This document shows positions 25,009 to 33,526 of a stretch of 64,000 nucleotides of DNA, in pieces; within the stretch, counting starts at the first letter, position 1, and the number at the start of each line of letters is the position of its first letter. The position numbers and the translations under genes were made by a program. This DNA comes from JBBATK01 sp039810585 (lineage in GTDB: Bacteria > Bacteroidota > Ignavibacteria > Kapaibacteriales > NICIL-2). Under the pieces are notes generated by a model, which was given only the letters and a program-made list of their open reading frames with translations, was not told the origin of the DNA and did not search any database. The stretch spans positions 124,001-188,000 of the forward strand of contig JBDHXF010000001.1 in assembly GCA_039810585.1 (NCBI GenBank), written 5' to 3'.

Positions 25009-25428
25009 ATGGCAGAAGCCACAGAGAAGAAAGAGAAGAAGCGTACCCGTAAAGCGAAGTACATTACGATTTACTCTCCCTTTCTGATGCGTGAAACCAA
25101 GCACGAGTTGATTGGTGAACCCATCGAACAGGAAAATGGCAGAACACAATGGGCGCGCTGTACTGTTAGTCACCACTCGCAGCTCATTAATCTGGATGCG
25201 ATTCAGGCTCAGCAGGATAAGAACAAGTCATTCGACATCCGCATCTCTCGCGAAGATTCGAAGCAGTATTCGCCCAAGAAGGTGTTTGATGTCGGCGATG
25301 TTATTTATCACAAGATGTGGGATGACGTCGGCATTGTACGTGCCAAGGAAGTCATGACCAACGGTGGCAACGCTATTGTGGTTCTGTTCGAAAAATCCAA
25401 AGAAAAGCGCCTGGTTGAAAATCTCTAA
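25009..25428 (+). CDS. Small basic protein with Tudor-like C-terminal domain, unknown function
   Basis: A 139-residue cytoplasmic protein of no named family. The N-terminus is strongly basic (EKKEKKRTRKAKY). The C-terminal part reads FDVGDVIYHKMWDDVGIVRAKEV (cut: FDVGDVIYHKMWDDVG) and NAIVVLFEKSKEKRLVEN. This GDxIxH...G.V...V.F....KRL pattern resembles the small Tudor-like barrel at the end of UvrD/PcrA-type helicases and CarD-like proteins, which bind RNA polymerase. A role at the transcription machinery is therefore possible, but this is a fold-level inference. It has a good promoter of its own and is followed by rpsU. Confidence 0.75.
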   Translation: MAEATEKKEKKRTRKAKYITIYSPFLMRETKHELIGEPIEQENGRTQWARCTVSHHSQLINLDAIQAQQDKNKSFDIRISREDSKQYSPKKVFDVGDVIYHKMWDDVGIVRAKEVMTNGGNAIVVLFEKSKEKRLVENL

Positions 25429-25539
25429 TTTTGGCACCATGTGTCTGAATCGGCGCGAAGCGCGCTGATAAAGAATCATGAACGCTGAATCGACGATTAA
25501 GAACATTCAAATTTTCATTCACTTCAATAGGAATTTTTT

Positions 25540-25734
25540 GTGATCGGTGTTACGATACAAGGAAACGAATCAATCGACCGCGCTCTGCGTCGTTTCAAGA
25601 AAAAATACGAGCGCAGTGGCGTCCTTCGTGAATTTAAAGCTCGCGCTTTTTTTGTGAAGCCTTCAGTTAACAAGCGCTTAGCACATATGAAAGCCGTTCG
25701 TCGCCAGCAGCGCGTTCAAATGGAGCAAGAGTAG
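25540..25734 (+). CDS. rpsU: Small ribosomal subunit protein bS21
   Basis: Ribosomal protein bS21, a small basic protein next to the 3' end of 16S rRNA. The 64 residues read IGVTIQGNESIDRALRRF, then KKKYERSGVLREFKARAFF and VKPSVNKRLAHMK, which is the Bacteroidota form of the family. The start codon is GTG, with AGGAA a few bases before a T-rich spacer. It lies 111 nt after the Tudor-like gene and is followed by a terminator. Confidence 0.95.
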   Translation: MIGVTIQGNESIDRALRRFKKKYERSGVLREFKARAFFVKPSVNKRLAHMKAVRRQQRVQMEQE

Positions 25735-25804
25735 TCGGTATGCGGTTGCCTGCTAGGCAACGCATGTTTCGACAAGTCTCAGGCTCGGCACAGTTGTTGC
25801 AGAA

Positions 25805-25836
25805 AGCAGTCCGTGTATCGTCACGGACTGCTTTTT
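25805..25836 (+). terminator. Intrinsic terminator of rpsU
   Basis: AGCAGTCCGTG (25805-25815) and CACGGACTGCT (25822-25832) form an 11-bp perfect stem with a 6-nt loop, followed by TTTT. Confidence 0.9.
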
Positions 25837-25870
25837 GTGTATTGAGATGTGTACCAAGCCTGGATCTTTT

Positions 25871-26896
25871 ATGAATTCTGTACTTTCTGCCGACGTCCCC
25901 ACTCACGCTACTCTGCATCGCAACCCGAGTATTGGGGCTGCTATCATTGTAAAAAACGCCGAGCATACCATTCTGGATACCCTCGAGTCGCTCGAGGAAT
26001 TGGTGGATCACGTCGTTGTTCTCGATACCGGCTCTACCGACGCGACGCGCGTGCTTGCCACACGATGGGGAGCAGAGGTGCATTGTCATCTGTGGGAAGA
26101 CGACTTCTCCAAAGCCCGCAACCATGCCCTGAGCCTCATTCGTACCGACTGGTGTCTATGCATCGATGCCGACGAGCAATTGACGAGCAGCAGCTTTGAC
26201 TCAATCCGAGAACGGATGGACGATCCGACTATCGGGGGATTTCGGGTTCGCATTCAGAATGCCTTATCGGACGACGACTCCACCAGTATCGACCATTCAT
26301 TCACCCGTATCTTTCGTGCACTCCCCGCCATTCGTTTCCGTGGTGCCATTCATGAGCAAGTAGCCGATTCCATTCGTGAAGCCGGGCTTCGTATCGAGGA
26401 GTCGGACATCATCCTCAATCACGACGGATATCGCAATGTCGATGAGGCGAAAACGTCGCGCAACGCAACATTGCTTCGCAAAGAACTTCAAGAGCGACCC
26501 GACGATGTGTGGACCCAATATCATCTTGGTCTCACCGAATTTGGGGCGGGCAACTTAAAAGAAGCCTATACCATTCTGTATCCTATTCGAGAGTCGCAGT
26601 TTCTCAGTCTAGAACAGCAGGAAATTGCCACCATCCGATGCGCACAGTGCGCGCTTGCTGAAGACGATTTTATGAAGGTTGAACAATTGCTCCTCCAACC
26701 TTGCATGGATAGCGAGCGCGAAGGTCTGCGCCAGTACGTACTCGGCGCTGCCTACTGCAACAAGCTCAATTTTGCCGCCGGATTGCGATGCTTTACCATG
26801 GCTCGCGAAAGCCAGTCACGTCTTGTAGATCAAAAGCAGTTGAGTTCAATTATCGATCAAATCCGTCAATTACGTCTACCCGGAAGCGCTGCATAA
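25871..26896 (+). CDS. Family 2 glycosyltransferase with helical-repeat tail
   Basis: A 341-residue GT-A fold transferase. IGAAIIVKNAEHTILDTLES opens the nucleotide-binding half, VVVLDTGSTDATRVLA follows, and CIDADEQL carries the metal-binding DxD-type motif. FTRIFRALPAIRFRGAIHEQV and ILNHDGYRN are typical of WaaE/SunS-like members. The C-terminal 120 residues (WTQYHLGLTEFGAGNLKEAY) form TPR-like helical pairs. Likely substrates are lipopolysaccharide core or protein, but neither is shown. ATG 25871 is chosen because the upstream in-frame bases belong to the rpsU terminator. Confidence 0.85.
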   Translation: MNSVLSADVPTHATLHRNPSIGAAIIVKNAEHTILDTLESLEELVDHVVVLDTGSTDATRVLATRWGAEVHCHLWEDDFSKARNHALSLIRTDWCLCIDADEQLTSSSFDSIRERMDDPTIGGFRVRIQNALSDDDSTSIDHSFTRIFRALPAIRFRGAIHEQVADSIREAGLRIEESDIILNHDGYRNVDEAKTSRNATLLRKELQERPDDVWTQYHLGLTEFGAGNLKEAYTILYPIRESQFLSLEQQEIATIRCAQCALAEDDFMKVEQLLLQPCMDSEREGLRQYVLGAAYCNKLNFAAGLRCFTMARESQSRLVDQKQLSSIIDQIRQLRLPGSAA

Positions 26897-27038
26897 AGAA
26901 CTCTGCTCTTCCCTGCCGATACAATCCCGAAGCGGCTCAAGGTTTTGAACAATTCAGGCTCCGTGCTCTGCACGAAGAGCTATCTTGCTACGTCTGGATA
27001 GCATTACTCTCACTTGTACCTTTTTGCTTTCATTGCGT

Positions 27039-27599
27039 ATGAAACACGGGCTTGTTGTACTCATTGCCTTGCTTCTTATGAATTCTGCTCAGGCTCATGC
27101 TCCGGCTCAAACGAGCTTTTATGATTTTGTTGTGAAGGATATTAACGGTCACGAATTGGCTCTCAGCAGCTTTAAAGGGAAAGTGGTCCTCGTGGTAAAC
27201 GTCGCCTCCCATTGTGGATATACACCTCAGTATAAAGGGTTGGAGGCGTTGTACCGGAAGTATAAGGATAAGGGACTCGTAGTACTCGGTTTTCCGGCAA
27301 ACAACTTTGGTGCCCAGGAGCCGGGAACAGATGCGGAAATCAAGAGTTTTTGCTCAACTACGTACGATGTAAGCTTCCCCATGTGTTCCAAAATTTCGGT
27401 TCTGGGTGATGATATGCACCCCCTCTACCGCATGCTTACGGCCGATCACGGAGAGCATTCACCTCAGGGAGATATTAAGTGGAACTTTGAAAAGTTTCTC
27501 ATCTCTAAAACCGGCGCGATCATTGGCCGCTACCATTCAAACGTAACGCCGGAAAACTCGGACCTCGTGCGCGCCATTGAATCCGCTTTAGGATCCTAA
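27039..27599 (+). CDS. Exported glutathione peroxidase-family thiol peroxidase
   Basis: Peroxidase of the GPx family with Cys in place of selenocysteine. A signal peptide (residues 1-20, ending AQAHA) sends it to the periplasm. The active site is in NVASHCGYTPQYKGLEALY, with the partner Gln in GFPANNFGAQEPG and the Trp/Asn pair in IKWNFEKFLI. SFPMCSKISV contains the resolving cysteine region, so reduction by thioredoxin rather than glutathione is likely, as in most bacterial members. Length is 186 residues. ATG 27039 is chosen for the signal peptide; the frame is open upstream without function. It stands alone. Confidence 0.92.
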   Translation: MKHGLVVLIALLLMNSAQAHAPAQTSFYDFVVKDINGHELALSSFKGKVVLVVNVASHCGYTPQYKGLEALYRKYKDKGLVVLGFPANNFGAQEPGTDAEIKSFCSTTYDVSFPMCSKISVLGDDMHPLYRMLTADHGEHSPQGDIKWNFEKFLISKTGAIIGRYHSNVTPENSDLVRAIESALGS

Positions 27600-27747
27600 G
27601 TCTGAAGGATATGCGACCCGTCAATGTTCCGAATCACATCTGGTTTACCCACGGGTCGTCAAGTTGCCTAAACGCCACCAGGCTGGCCAATACACGACTG
27701 CGTTGGCGGACTTAGCGGGAACTAAGAACTGTGATCCTTTAGTGAGC

Positions 27748-28101
27748 TTAGGAATTCTCGTCTGTTTGCAGATCTGCAAAGGCTTGGTCTTTGGTGTCGT
27801 AAAACTCGAACAGCCATTCCATTTGCGAAATGCGCAGGAGGTTGCGCACCGTTTCGCGAACTCCCACTAAAATAACCGGAGCATCATGGTCCTTGAGTTG
27901 ACGATGAGCCAGCAACAAACTGCTTAAACCGGTGGAATCCGCATAGTCGACTTTAGCAAGGTCGATAATCAAGGCATCAATGTCAGGTTGACAGACAATG
28001 AGCAGCTCCGCTTTCACATCCGGTGCGACGGTTGAGTCCAAGCGGTTTTCTTTTAGGGTAAAAACGACGATGTTATCGTCCTGCTCAATCGAAAATTTCA
28101 T
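27748..28101 (-). CDS. STAS-domain anti-sigma-factor antagonist-like protein
   Basis: A 117-residue single STAS domain, the SpoIIAA/RsbV family. The phosphorylatable serine lies in DYADSTGLSSLLLAHR (DST), and the N-terminal strand KFSIEQDDNIVVFTLKENRLDST and the late VRNLLRISQMEWLFEFYD helix fit the fold. Such proteins are switched by phosphorylation and relieve an anti-sigma factor or control a phosphatase. No RsbW-type kinase or sigma factor is beside it. The TPR histidine kinase lies upstream on the same strand, 150 nt away. ATG 28101 is chosen for its match to the fold start. Confidence 0.87.
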   Translation of the reverse strand: MKFSIEQDDNIVVFTLKENRLDSTVAPDVKAELLIVCQPDIDALIIDLAKVDYADSTGLSSLLLAHRQLKDHDAPVILVGVRETVRNLLRISQMEWLFEFYDTKDQAFADLQTDENS

Positions 28102-28190
28102 ACAAGTCCTCGGTACAACTGATTCCTTCGTCAACAAAAATAGAATATTTCCGGGAGCGACAATGGCAGAGGGCTATTCAATCTGCTCGG

Positions 28191-28223
28191 GGAATGTGTG
28201 AGGAATGTGTGAGGAAAGTGCGA
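28191..28223. repeat. Short 11-bp tandem array, three units
   Basis: GGAATGTGTGA, GGAATGTGTGA and GGAAAGTGCGA run consecutively between the histidine kinase and the STAS gene, upstream of the STAS start. The period equals that of the array at 3454-3519 but the sequence differs. Confidence 0.6.
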
Positions 28224-28251
28224 TAAGGACATTGATCTCAAGTATCAATGC

Positions 28252-30339
28252 TTAGGAAGTGGCAGTATCCGCCCACAGAGGCATGCTCAAAATGAAGGTT
28301 GCGCCTTTTCCTGCCTCGCTTTGCAGCTCGATGCTTCCATTCATGTGTTCAACGAGTTTCTTGGCGATCGACAGCCCCAAACCGGTTGAACTTTCACCGC
28401 CGGTTGGACGAGCGGATAGGCGGGCAAATTTTTGGAAGAGCGACTTCTTATCCTCCTCCGTAAATCCGGCACCCTGATCACTTACCATCGCACGAACAAA
28501 GTCACCATCGATAAACACACTCACTCGTACTTCCTTCCCCGTAGGAGAGTATTTGGCTGAATTGGAAATGAGGTTATCCAATGCTTCCTTTAAGCGAATA
28601 GGATCTGCCAAGACTATACAGCCAACCTGCAGCTCGGTGATGAGATGCAGATGTTTGTTCTCGAAATGTGGTCGGTAATGATCCAGCAAATCGGAGCTAA
28701 TTGCCGCAACATCCACTTTCTGCATATCGAAGCGAAGCTTGCCGGTTTCGAGAGCATTGGCGTCCAGAAGCGAGGTGATGAGGTTAGTGATGTCGTTCGA
28801 GGCATTAATAATCCGCCCCGCAGCCGCCTGCATGATGCTGTCCTCGCGAGTCATCGGGTAGCGTTTAATGCCTTCTGCCGCCAAGCGAATTCCGGCGATG
28901 AAGTTTTTGATATCGTGAGATACCACACCAAGAAGATCATTCTTATCCTGATTCAGTTCACGTAGCTGCAGATTGGCATTCTCGAGTTCGAGGTTTATTT
29001 CGTTGGTGACAATCTGTTGTTGCTCAATGTCTGAGTAAGCCGACGCCAGCGCGTCTGATTTTTCCTGTAAGGACTTAATGGCATCGGCAAGTTCGACGTT
29101 ACGCAGGCGATAAATCTCGCGGTCACGAGCGGCTCGCTCGATATTGAAGCGGATCTCCATAACCGAGAGAAGCTTCTCCTTATCCCCGGCCAGAATCTCA
29201 GCTCGTATGGCGCTCGCACGTTTGTACGACACCAGTGCTTGTTCATATTCCTGAATAGCCTCCAACGAATGTGAGGCGCACTCGTGGAATGTTGCCTCGT
29301 CGTTCGGCGCTCCAATGTTGCGAGCCAGTTCAATACCTAGCAAATAGTACTTCAACGCACGGCGATGCTCTTGCTTGAAGCGGTAGATATCTCCGATCTG
29401 CAACATCGCCTCCATCTCGTCGTGCCGATCGTTGATGTCGCGAGCAACTCGAAGTGCAGTAGCAAAGTACGATAAGGCTGTGGGCGTATTATCCTGTCGT
29501 GCATGCAGCTTCCCAATGCTGATAATGGTGGCCACCAATATCTGCTGGTCTTTCAGCAGTCGTGCTTTCGTAAGGGCTTCGGCATGGTACTCGTGCGCTT
29601 TTTCAAAATTCTTGAGATGACTAAACAGGTCGGCTATATTGCATAACAACTGCGTGATGTAGCGCGTTTCGTCGGCGTCCCGGTACCACGACAAGGCTTG
29701 CAATGTGTATTTGAGCGAAGTTTCGTAGTGACCCAGACGTGAGTACAATCCACCAATCGTGTTCGCCGTTATCGCAATGCCATTGCGATCCCCTATTTCC
29801 TCCTGCAGCTCTAAAGCCTTGAGGAGATGCTCAAGCGCAAGGTCGTACTGACTGACAATCTGATAGGTCGTGGCAATGTTGGAAAGGACTCCCGCCAATC
29901 CTCGCTTGTCGTCCCGCTCTTCAAAAATGATTTGTGCTTTGCTTAAATACTCAAGAGCACGGTCGTGTCGTGCAAGGCGAGAGTAGATGCCTGCAATATT
30001 CATGCAGAGCGAGGCAACCTGGACTTCGGCACTGACGGATTCATAGCTCTGCAATGCACGCTGCAACTCAGCGAGCGCTTCTTCATAGTGTGCCAGCAAC
30101 AGATGAGCTTTGCCTGAATTGGACAATGCTTCCGCCACACCACTCGTATACGAAAGCTGGACTGCTTCCTCGATGGCGCGTTGCGAATACGCAAGGGCGG
30201 TCTGCGGATCAACGGAACGGGTGCGTCGAGCTTCTGCATTCAGAAGGTCAACACGCTCGGTGTGACTCTTGGCTCCTTCCAAGAGTTTCTCAATTTCGTC
30301 GTCCGTGACACTACCCCGAACCGTTGCTTCCAAAAGCAT
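28252..30339 (-). CDS. Cytoplasmic TPR sensor histidine kinase
   Basis: A 695-residue hybrid of tetratricopeptide repeats and a histidine kinase, without a membrane segment. Residues about 20-395 hold eight or so TPR pairs (ALAYSQRAIEEAVQLSY, ALEYLSKAQIIFEERDD, ALEHLLKALELQEEIGD). A coiled coil (around 400-480) leads to the HisKA site LLGVVSHDIKNFIAGI with the phospho-His. The ATPase domain has NLISNSAKYSP (N box), SDQGAGFTEED (G1), FQKFARLS (F box) and STGLGLSIAKK (G2). It would sense a protein partner or stress and pass phosphate to an unlinked regulator. ATG 30339 is preferred; a reading to 30441 adds 34 weak residues. Confidence 0.88.
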   Translation of the reverse strand: MLLEATVRGSVTDDEIEKLLEGAKSHTERVDLLNAEARRTRSVDPQTALAYSQRAIEEAVQLSYTSGVAEALSNSGKAHLLLAHYEEALAELQRALQSYESVSAEVQVASLCMNIAGIYSRLARHDRALEYLSKAQIIFEERDDKRGLAGVLSNIATTYQIVSQYDLALEHLLKALELQEEIGDRNGIAITANTIGGLYSRLGHYETSLKYTLQALSWYRDADETRYITQLLCNIADLFSHLKNFEKAHEYHAEALTKARLLKDQQILVATIISIGKLHARQDNTPTALSYFATALRVARDINDRHDEMEAMLQIGDIYRFKQEHRRALKYYLLGIELARNIGAPNDEATFHECASHSLEAIQEYEQALVSYKRASAIRAEILAGDKEKLLSVMEIRFNIERAARDREIYRLRNVELADAIKSLQEKSDALASAYSDIEQQQIVTNEINLELENANLQLRELNQDKNDLLGVVSHDIKNFIAGIRLAAEGIKRYPMTREDSIMQAAAGRIINASNDITNLITSLLDANALETGKLRFDMQKVDVAAISSDLLDHYRPHFENKHLHLITELQVGCIVLADPIRLKEALDNLISNSAKYSPTGKEVRVSVFIDGDFVRAMVSDQGAGFTEEDKKSLFQKFARLSARPTGGESSTGLGLSIAKKLVEHMNGSIELQSEAGKGATFILSMPLWADTATS

Positions 30340-30479
30340 AGGATGAGAAAAGGGGGTCGTGGTCTGACTGTACCGTGGTGCTGCTCCACTGCACAGCGTT
30401 GCTGCGTTGCGAAGATAGCGAGCATGCTGGCTATAAGCCAAGAGGAACTTTTACCGTGGGGTAAATCGTCGGAATGACT

Positions 30480-30499
30480 GTGCCTGCGTCAGCAGGCAC
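30480..30499. repeat. 8-bp hairpin with GAATAAGAAATCTC flank
   Basis: GTGCCTGC (30480-30487) and GCAGGCAC (30492-30499) pair around GTCA. The following bases GAATAAGAAATCTC (30500-30513) also follow the hairpin at 50361-50389 (GAATAAGAAATCAT) and resemble TATTAAAATCTC after the one at 467-505. It lies between purK and the histidine kinase and may end purK transcription. Confidence 0.6.
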
Positions 30500-30527
30500 G
30501 AATAAGAAATCTCTTGTTACGAATGTT

Positions 30528-31691
30528 CTACCAAATCAGCGCTTCGACTGCCGCGCGCGCCTTGTGGAATGCTTGGTTGAGGTCAGGACCCAGCGCGGTA
30601 ACGTGTCCCATTTTCCGTCCGACACGACTATCCTTCTTTCCATACAAATGCAAACTGGCGTCGGCGTGACGCAGGGTGTCCACCACACTGTCGGGAATGC
30701 CGCTGCCATTGCGCTCGCCTAAGATGTTGATCATTGCAGCGCCTCCCTGATGCATTGCCGATGAACCCAGCGGCAGGTTGCACACCGCGCGAACGCAGTT
30801 TTCAAATTGCGATGCCACGCAGGCCTCGATGGTGTAGTGTCCGCTGTTGTGCGGTCTCGGCGCGATTTCATTGAAGAGGATCTCGTCGCTCTCCGTGAGA
30901 AACATCTCCACCCCAAACACCCCCACACCGTTGATTGCTTCAACGCAGGCAAGCGCTACCTCCTGTGCCTTTTTCTGCAAGGTCTCTTCAATGGGAGCCG
31001 GCGCCAGCACACTCACACAGATGTGCTGCTGCTGTATTGTTTGCGTGCAGGGATACACTACTACCTCGCCGCGACGATTGCGAGCCACAATTACCGCCAG
31101 CTCTTTAGTGAAGCGCACGAATTCCTCGGCCATCAGATCGCGCGGCGACTCTGTATTTCGAAACTTTGCCCATGCACTTTGACAATCGGAAATGCGGTAG
31201 GCTGTTTGATTCCCGTATCCGTCGTAGCCAAACTTGCGCGTCTTGATCACGATGGGCCAACCCTTCGTCTCCCCAAAGGCAACCAATTCGTCAACACTTG
31301 CGGCGGCTACAAAATCGGCTACGGCGATGCCGGCCTTTTGCATACTCTGCTTCTGTGTGTATTTGTCCTGCACCAAGGCAACAGTGGCCGAGGAGGGAAA
31401 CACGAGACGACGCTCCTCAATGCGCTCCAGAATAGTCGGATCGATAAATTCGTTCTCGAGTGTTACCACGTCGCACGCACTCACAAAGCGATCCAGTTCC
31501 TCGACGTCGTTCCAGCCCTTGTTGAAATCGAATTTGGTCATACAGCCCGCCGGGGATTGTTCTGCATGCTCGATAATGGCCACCTGCAAACCCATGCGAT
31601 AGGCCGCCAGAGCCGTCATCTTCGCCAGTTGACCCCCTCCAAGAATTCCAAGGGTAAGTGCACGATCCGGATGATAAAGCGATGGGAGCAT
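30528..31691 (-). CDS. purK: 5-(carboxyamino)imidazole ribonucleotide synthase
   Basis: ATP-grasp enzyme that carboxylates aminoimidazole ribonucleotide with bicarbonate in purine synthesis. The start TLGILGGGQLAKMTALAAYRMG is the conserved nucleotide-binding N-terminus. CDVVTLENEFID, VIKTRKFGYDGYGNQ and the metal-binding ILFNEIAPRPHNSGHYTIEA, followed by VGRKMGHVTALG, are all typical. Length (387 residues) is normal. The usual partner purE is not adjacent. It is monocistronic; a small hairpin of the repeated palindrome family follows it. Confidence 0.94.
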   Translation of the reverse strand: MLPSLYHPDRALTLGILGGGQLAKMTALAAYRMGLQVAIIEHAEQSPAGCMTKFDFNKGWNDVEELDRFVSACDVVTLENEFIDPTILERIEERRLVFPSSATVALVQDKYTQKQSMQKAGIAVADFVAAASVDELVAFGETKGWPIVIKTRKFGYDGYGNQTAYRISDCQSAWAKFRNTESPRDLMAEEFVRFTKELAVIVARNRRGEVVVYPCTQTIQQQHICVSVLAPAPIEETLQKKAQEVALACVEAINGVGVFGVEMFLTESDEILFNEIAPRPHNSGHYTIEACVASQFENCVRAVCNLPLGSSAMHQGGAAMINILGERNGSGIPDSVVDTLRHADASLHLYGKKDSRVGRKMGHVTALGPDLNQAFHKARAAVEALIW

Positions 31692-31758
31692 GGCAGATGT
31701 CGGTTGTCTGATGAAGTGATCCGATGAAGTGGCGGATGCAATGACTGATTTTTATTCA

Positions 31759-31775
31759 CGCAGCCTGCGGCTGCG
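31759..31775. repeat. 7-bp hairpin with TTTTTATTCA flank
   Basis: CGCAGCC and GGCTGCG pair around TGC. The preceding GATTTTTATTCACGC resembles the reverse complement of GCACGAATAAGAAATC seen beside other hairpins, suggesting a weaker member of the same family in the purK-mutY intergenic space. Confidence 0.45.
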
Positions 31776-31828
31776 TTGTGCTTCGTTGACCACTAAAATA
31801 CCAAAGCTTTGGTGTGTAGATTAGAGCA

Positions 31829-32767
31829 ATGACTCGATCCACATCTCTTGTATCGCTCGGACAAATACCGTCAGACGTGCTGATGTCCACGCTCCGAAGC
31901 AAGCTTTCTCGGTGGTATAGTCGTCATGGACGTCGCTTCGTGTGGCGCCGGGAGAATCCAGACCCCTATATCACTCTGCTTTCCGAGTACATGCTTCAGC
32001 AAACTCAGGCATCGCGAGTACAGTCGTTGCTGCCGCCATTTCTCAAGCGTTTTCCCACAATCGAGTCACTCGCCTCTGCATCGAATGCCCAGGTACTCGT
32101 TGCTTGGCACGGATTGGGTTATAACTCACGAGCGCTCCGTCTGCGGGATTGCGCACGGGAGATCGTCAACACCTACAATGGACGTATTCCGGCGGATGAG
32201 GCGTCCCTCCGCTCGCTCCCCGGCATTGGCCACTACACCGCTTCCGCACTGCGCGCCTTCGCCTTTCATCAAAAGGTTGTGGTGATTGATGTGAACATCG
32301 AGCGCATTGCACGACGTGTCTTTGCGCTACCACCTGATCTTCGCGGCAGGCGCGCAGGCTCGCTGCTGACATCACTTCTCAGCCAATGGCAAGGACGAAG
32401 TTCGTCCTCTCGATTCTATCAAGCGCTGATGGACCTGGGGGCCATGCGCTGCAAAGCAAAGAACCCGGATTGCGCTGCGTGTCCACTGCAATCTGTTTGC
32501 GCATCCGCGTTCGCGGTTATTCCGCAAATAACCGCTGCCAAAAAGGAGCCTTCTCACCGCAGCGTCCCCAATCGCCTGTGGCGCGGACGTTGCGTGGAAT
32601 TGCTGCGCAGCGCAGCAAAACACCGGATGAAGTTGTGGGATCTTGAGCATGCGTTGTTGGGAGAGAGTAACGAGAGTGACAGACAGTGGTTAGCGACACT
32701 TCTCACCAAACTCGAGCGCGACGGCTTAGTCTCGCTGACAGGTGACGCAGTGCGACTGGCGGACTAA
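31829..32767 (+). CDS. mutY: A/G-specific adenine DNA glycosylase
   Basis: Removes adenine mispaired with 8-oxoguanine. The 312-residue protein has catalytic Glu53 in LSEYMLQQTQASRV, the HhH motif SLPGIGHYTASALRAFAF, catalytic Asp in VVIDVNIERIARRVF, and a 4Fe-4S loop with C-x6-C-x2-C-x5-C spacing in RCKAKNPDCAACPLQSVC. The C-terminus is unusual: in place of the NUDIX-like 8-oxoG recognition domain there are about 85 residues (RLWRGRCVELLRSA ... LLTKLERDGLVSL) that look like a winged helix, as in actinobacterial MutY. Substrate choice may therefore differ. It stands alone and faces coaD. Confidence 0.92.
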   Translation: MTRSTSLVSLGQIPSDVLMSTLRSKLSRWYSRHGRRFVWRRENPDPYITLLSEYMLQQTQASRVQSLLPPFLKRFPTIESLASASNAQVLVAWHGLGYNSRALRLRDCAREIVNTYNGRIPADEASLRSLPGIGHYTASALRAFAFHQKVVVIDVNIERIARRVFALPPDLRGRRAGSLLTSLLSQWQGRSSSSRFYQALMDLGAMRCKAKNPDCAACPLQSVCASAFAVIPQITAAKKEPSHRSVPNRLWRGRCVELLRSAAKHRMKLWDLEHALLGESNESDRQWLATLLTKLERDGLVSLTGDAVRLAD

Positions 32768-32899
32768 GTGTCAACAGCTCAATTAGAAACCTAGGGGTGG
32801 CTCGAGCTGACCCTGGCCTCGATGAGTCAAGACTCTATACCTATACTCCATCCTGTCACTCTATCGCTGCGGACTATGCTCAGCCCTATGCGACAGTCT

Positions 32900-33403
32900 C
32901 TACTTTTCGGTTCGTTTATAGGCATCACTGAAGATTTCGCGCAGACCACGCTGCACAGATTCCGGCACGAAGTCAACAAGAGACTGACCGTAACGCGCCA
33001 GTTCCCGGATGATTGAGGAATTGAGGAAGGTGTAGCGCTCGTGGGGCATCAAGAAGATGGTGGACACGTTAGGCTCAAGTTTGCGATTCATGAGCGCGAT
33101 TTGAAACTCGTATTCAAAGTCGGAAATGGCCCGCACGCCGCGGATGATGGTGGAGCAGCCATGCAGTCGTGCAAAGTCAACCGTCATCCCGGTGAATGCC
33201 TCCACGCTGACATTGTCAAGATGTTTGAGTGCATCCTCTGCCATCTGCACTCGTTGCGACTCGCTGAACAACGGCGTTTTGCGCGAGTTCACGGCAACAA
33301 CCACGATCACACGATCGAACATTGCGCAAGCGCGTTCGATCACATCCACGTGACCATTAGTGATGGGATCGAAAGAGCCGGGATACATGGCAATGGAATT
33401 CAT
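32900..33403 (-). CDS. coaD: Phosphopantetheine adenylyltransferase
   Basis: Penultimate step of coenzyme A synthesis. The 167-residue protein has the nucleotidyltransferase motif AMYPGSFDPITNGHVDVIER, then VVVAVNSRKTPLFS, IIRGVRAISDFEYEFQIALMN, and the C-terminal YTFLNSSIIRELARYG, which carries the second motif (S-S-x-x-R). Length is normal. ATG 33403 is chosen since the family always starts a few residues before YPGSFDP; the frame continues upstream without family features. Confidence 0.95.
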   Translation of the reverse strand: MNSIAMYPGSFDPITNGHVDVIERACAMFDRVIVVVAVNSRKTPLFSESQRVQMAEDALKHLDNVSVEAFTGMTVDFARLHGCSTIIRGVRAISDFEYEFQIALMNRKLEPNVSTIFLMPHERYTFLNSSIIRELARYGQSLVDFVPESVQRGLREIFSDAYKRTEK

Positions 33404-33526
33404 GGGTTGATTGGAGAGGTTGTGATTGGAATGCGCTGAGAGAATCCAAGAATACACGACAAAAATGCAAGAAATGCGCAGACTGCAGGATCCAAGGTCG
33501 TAAATTGACCGAAAATCACCGACGCT

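Noticed and set aside
27600..27747. Hairpin GACCCGT...ACGGGTC after the glutathione peroxidase gene
   Set aside because: The arms are 7 bp with a loop of more than 30 nt and no T run; too weak to call a terminator.
30807..31727. 306-residue plus-strand frame opposite purK
   Set aside because: purK is a certain gene over the whole stretch; the opposite frame has no family features or ribosome-binding site.
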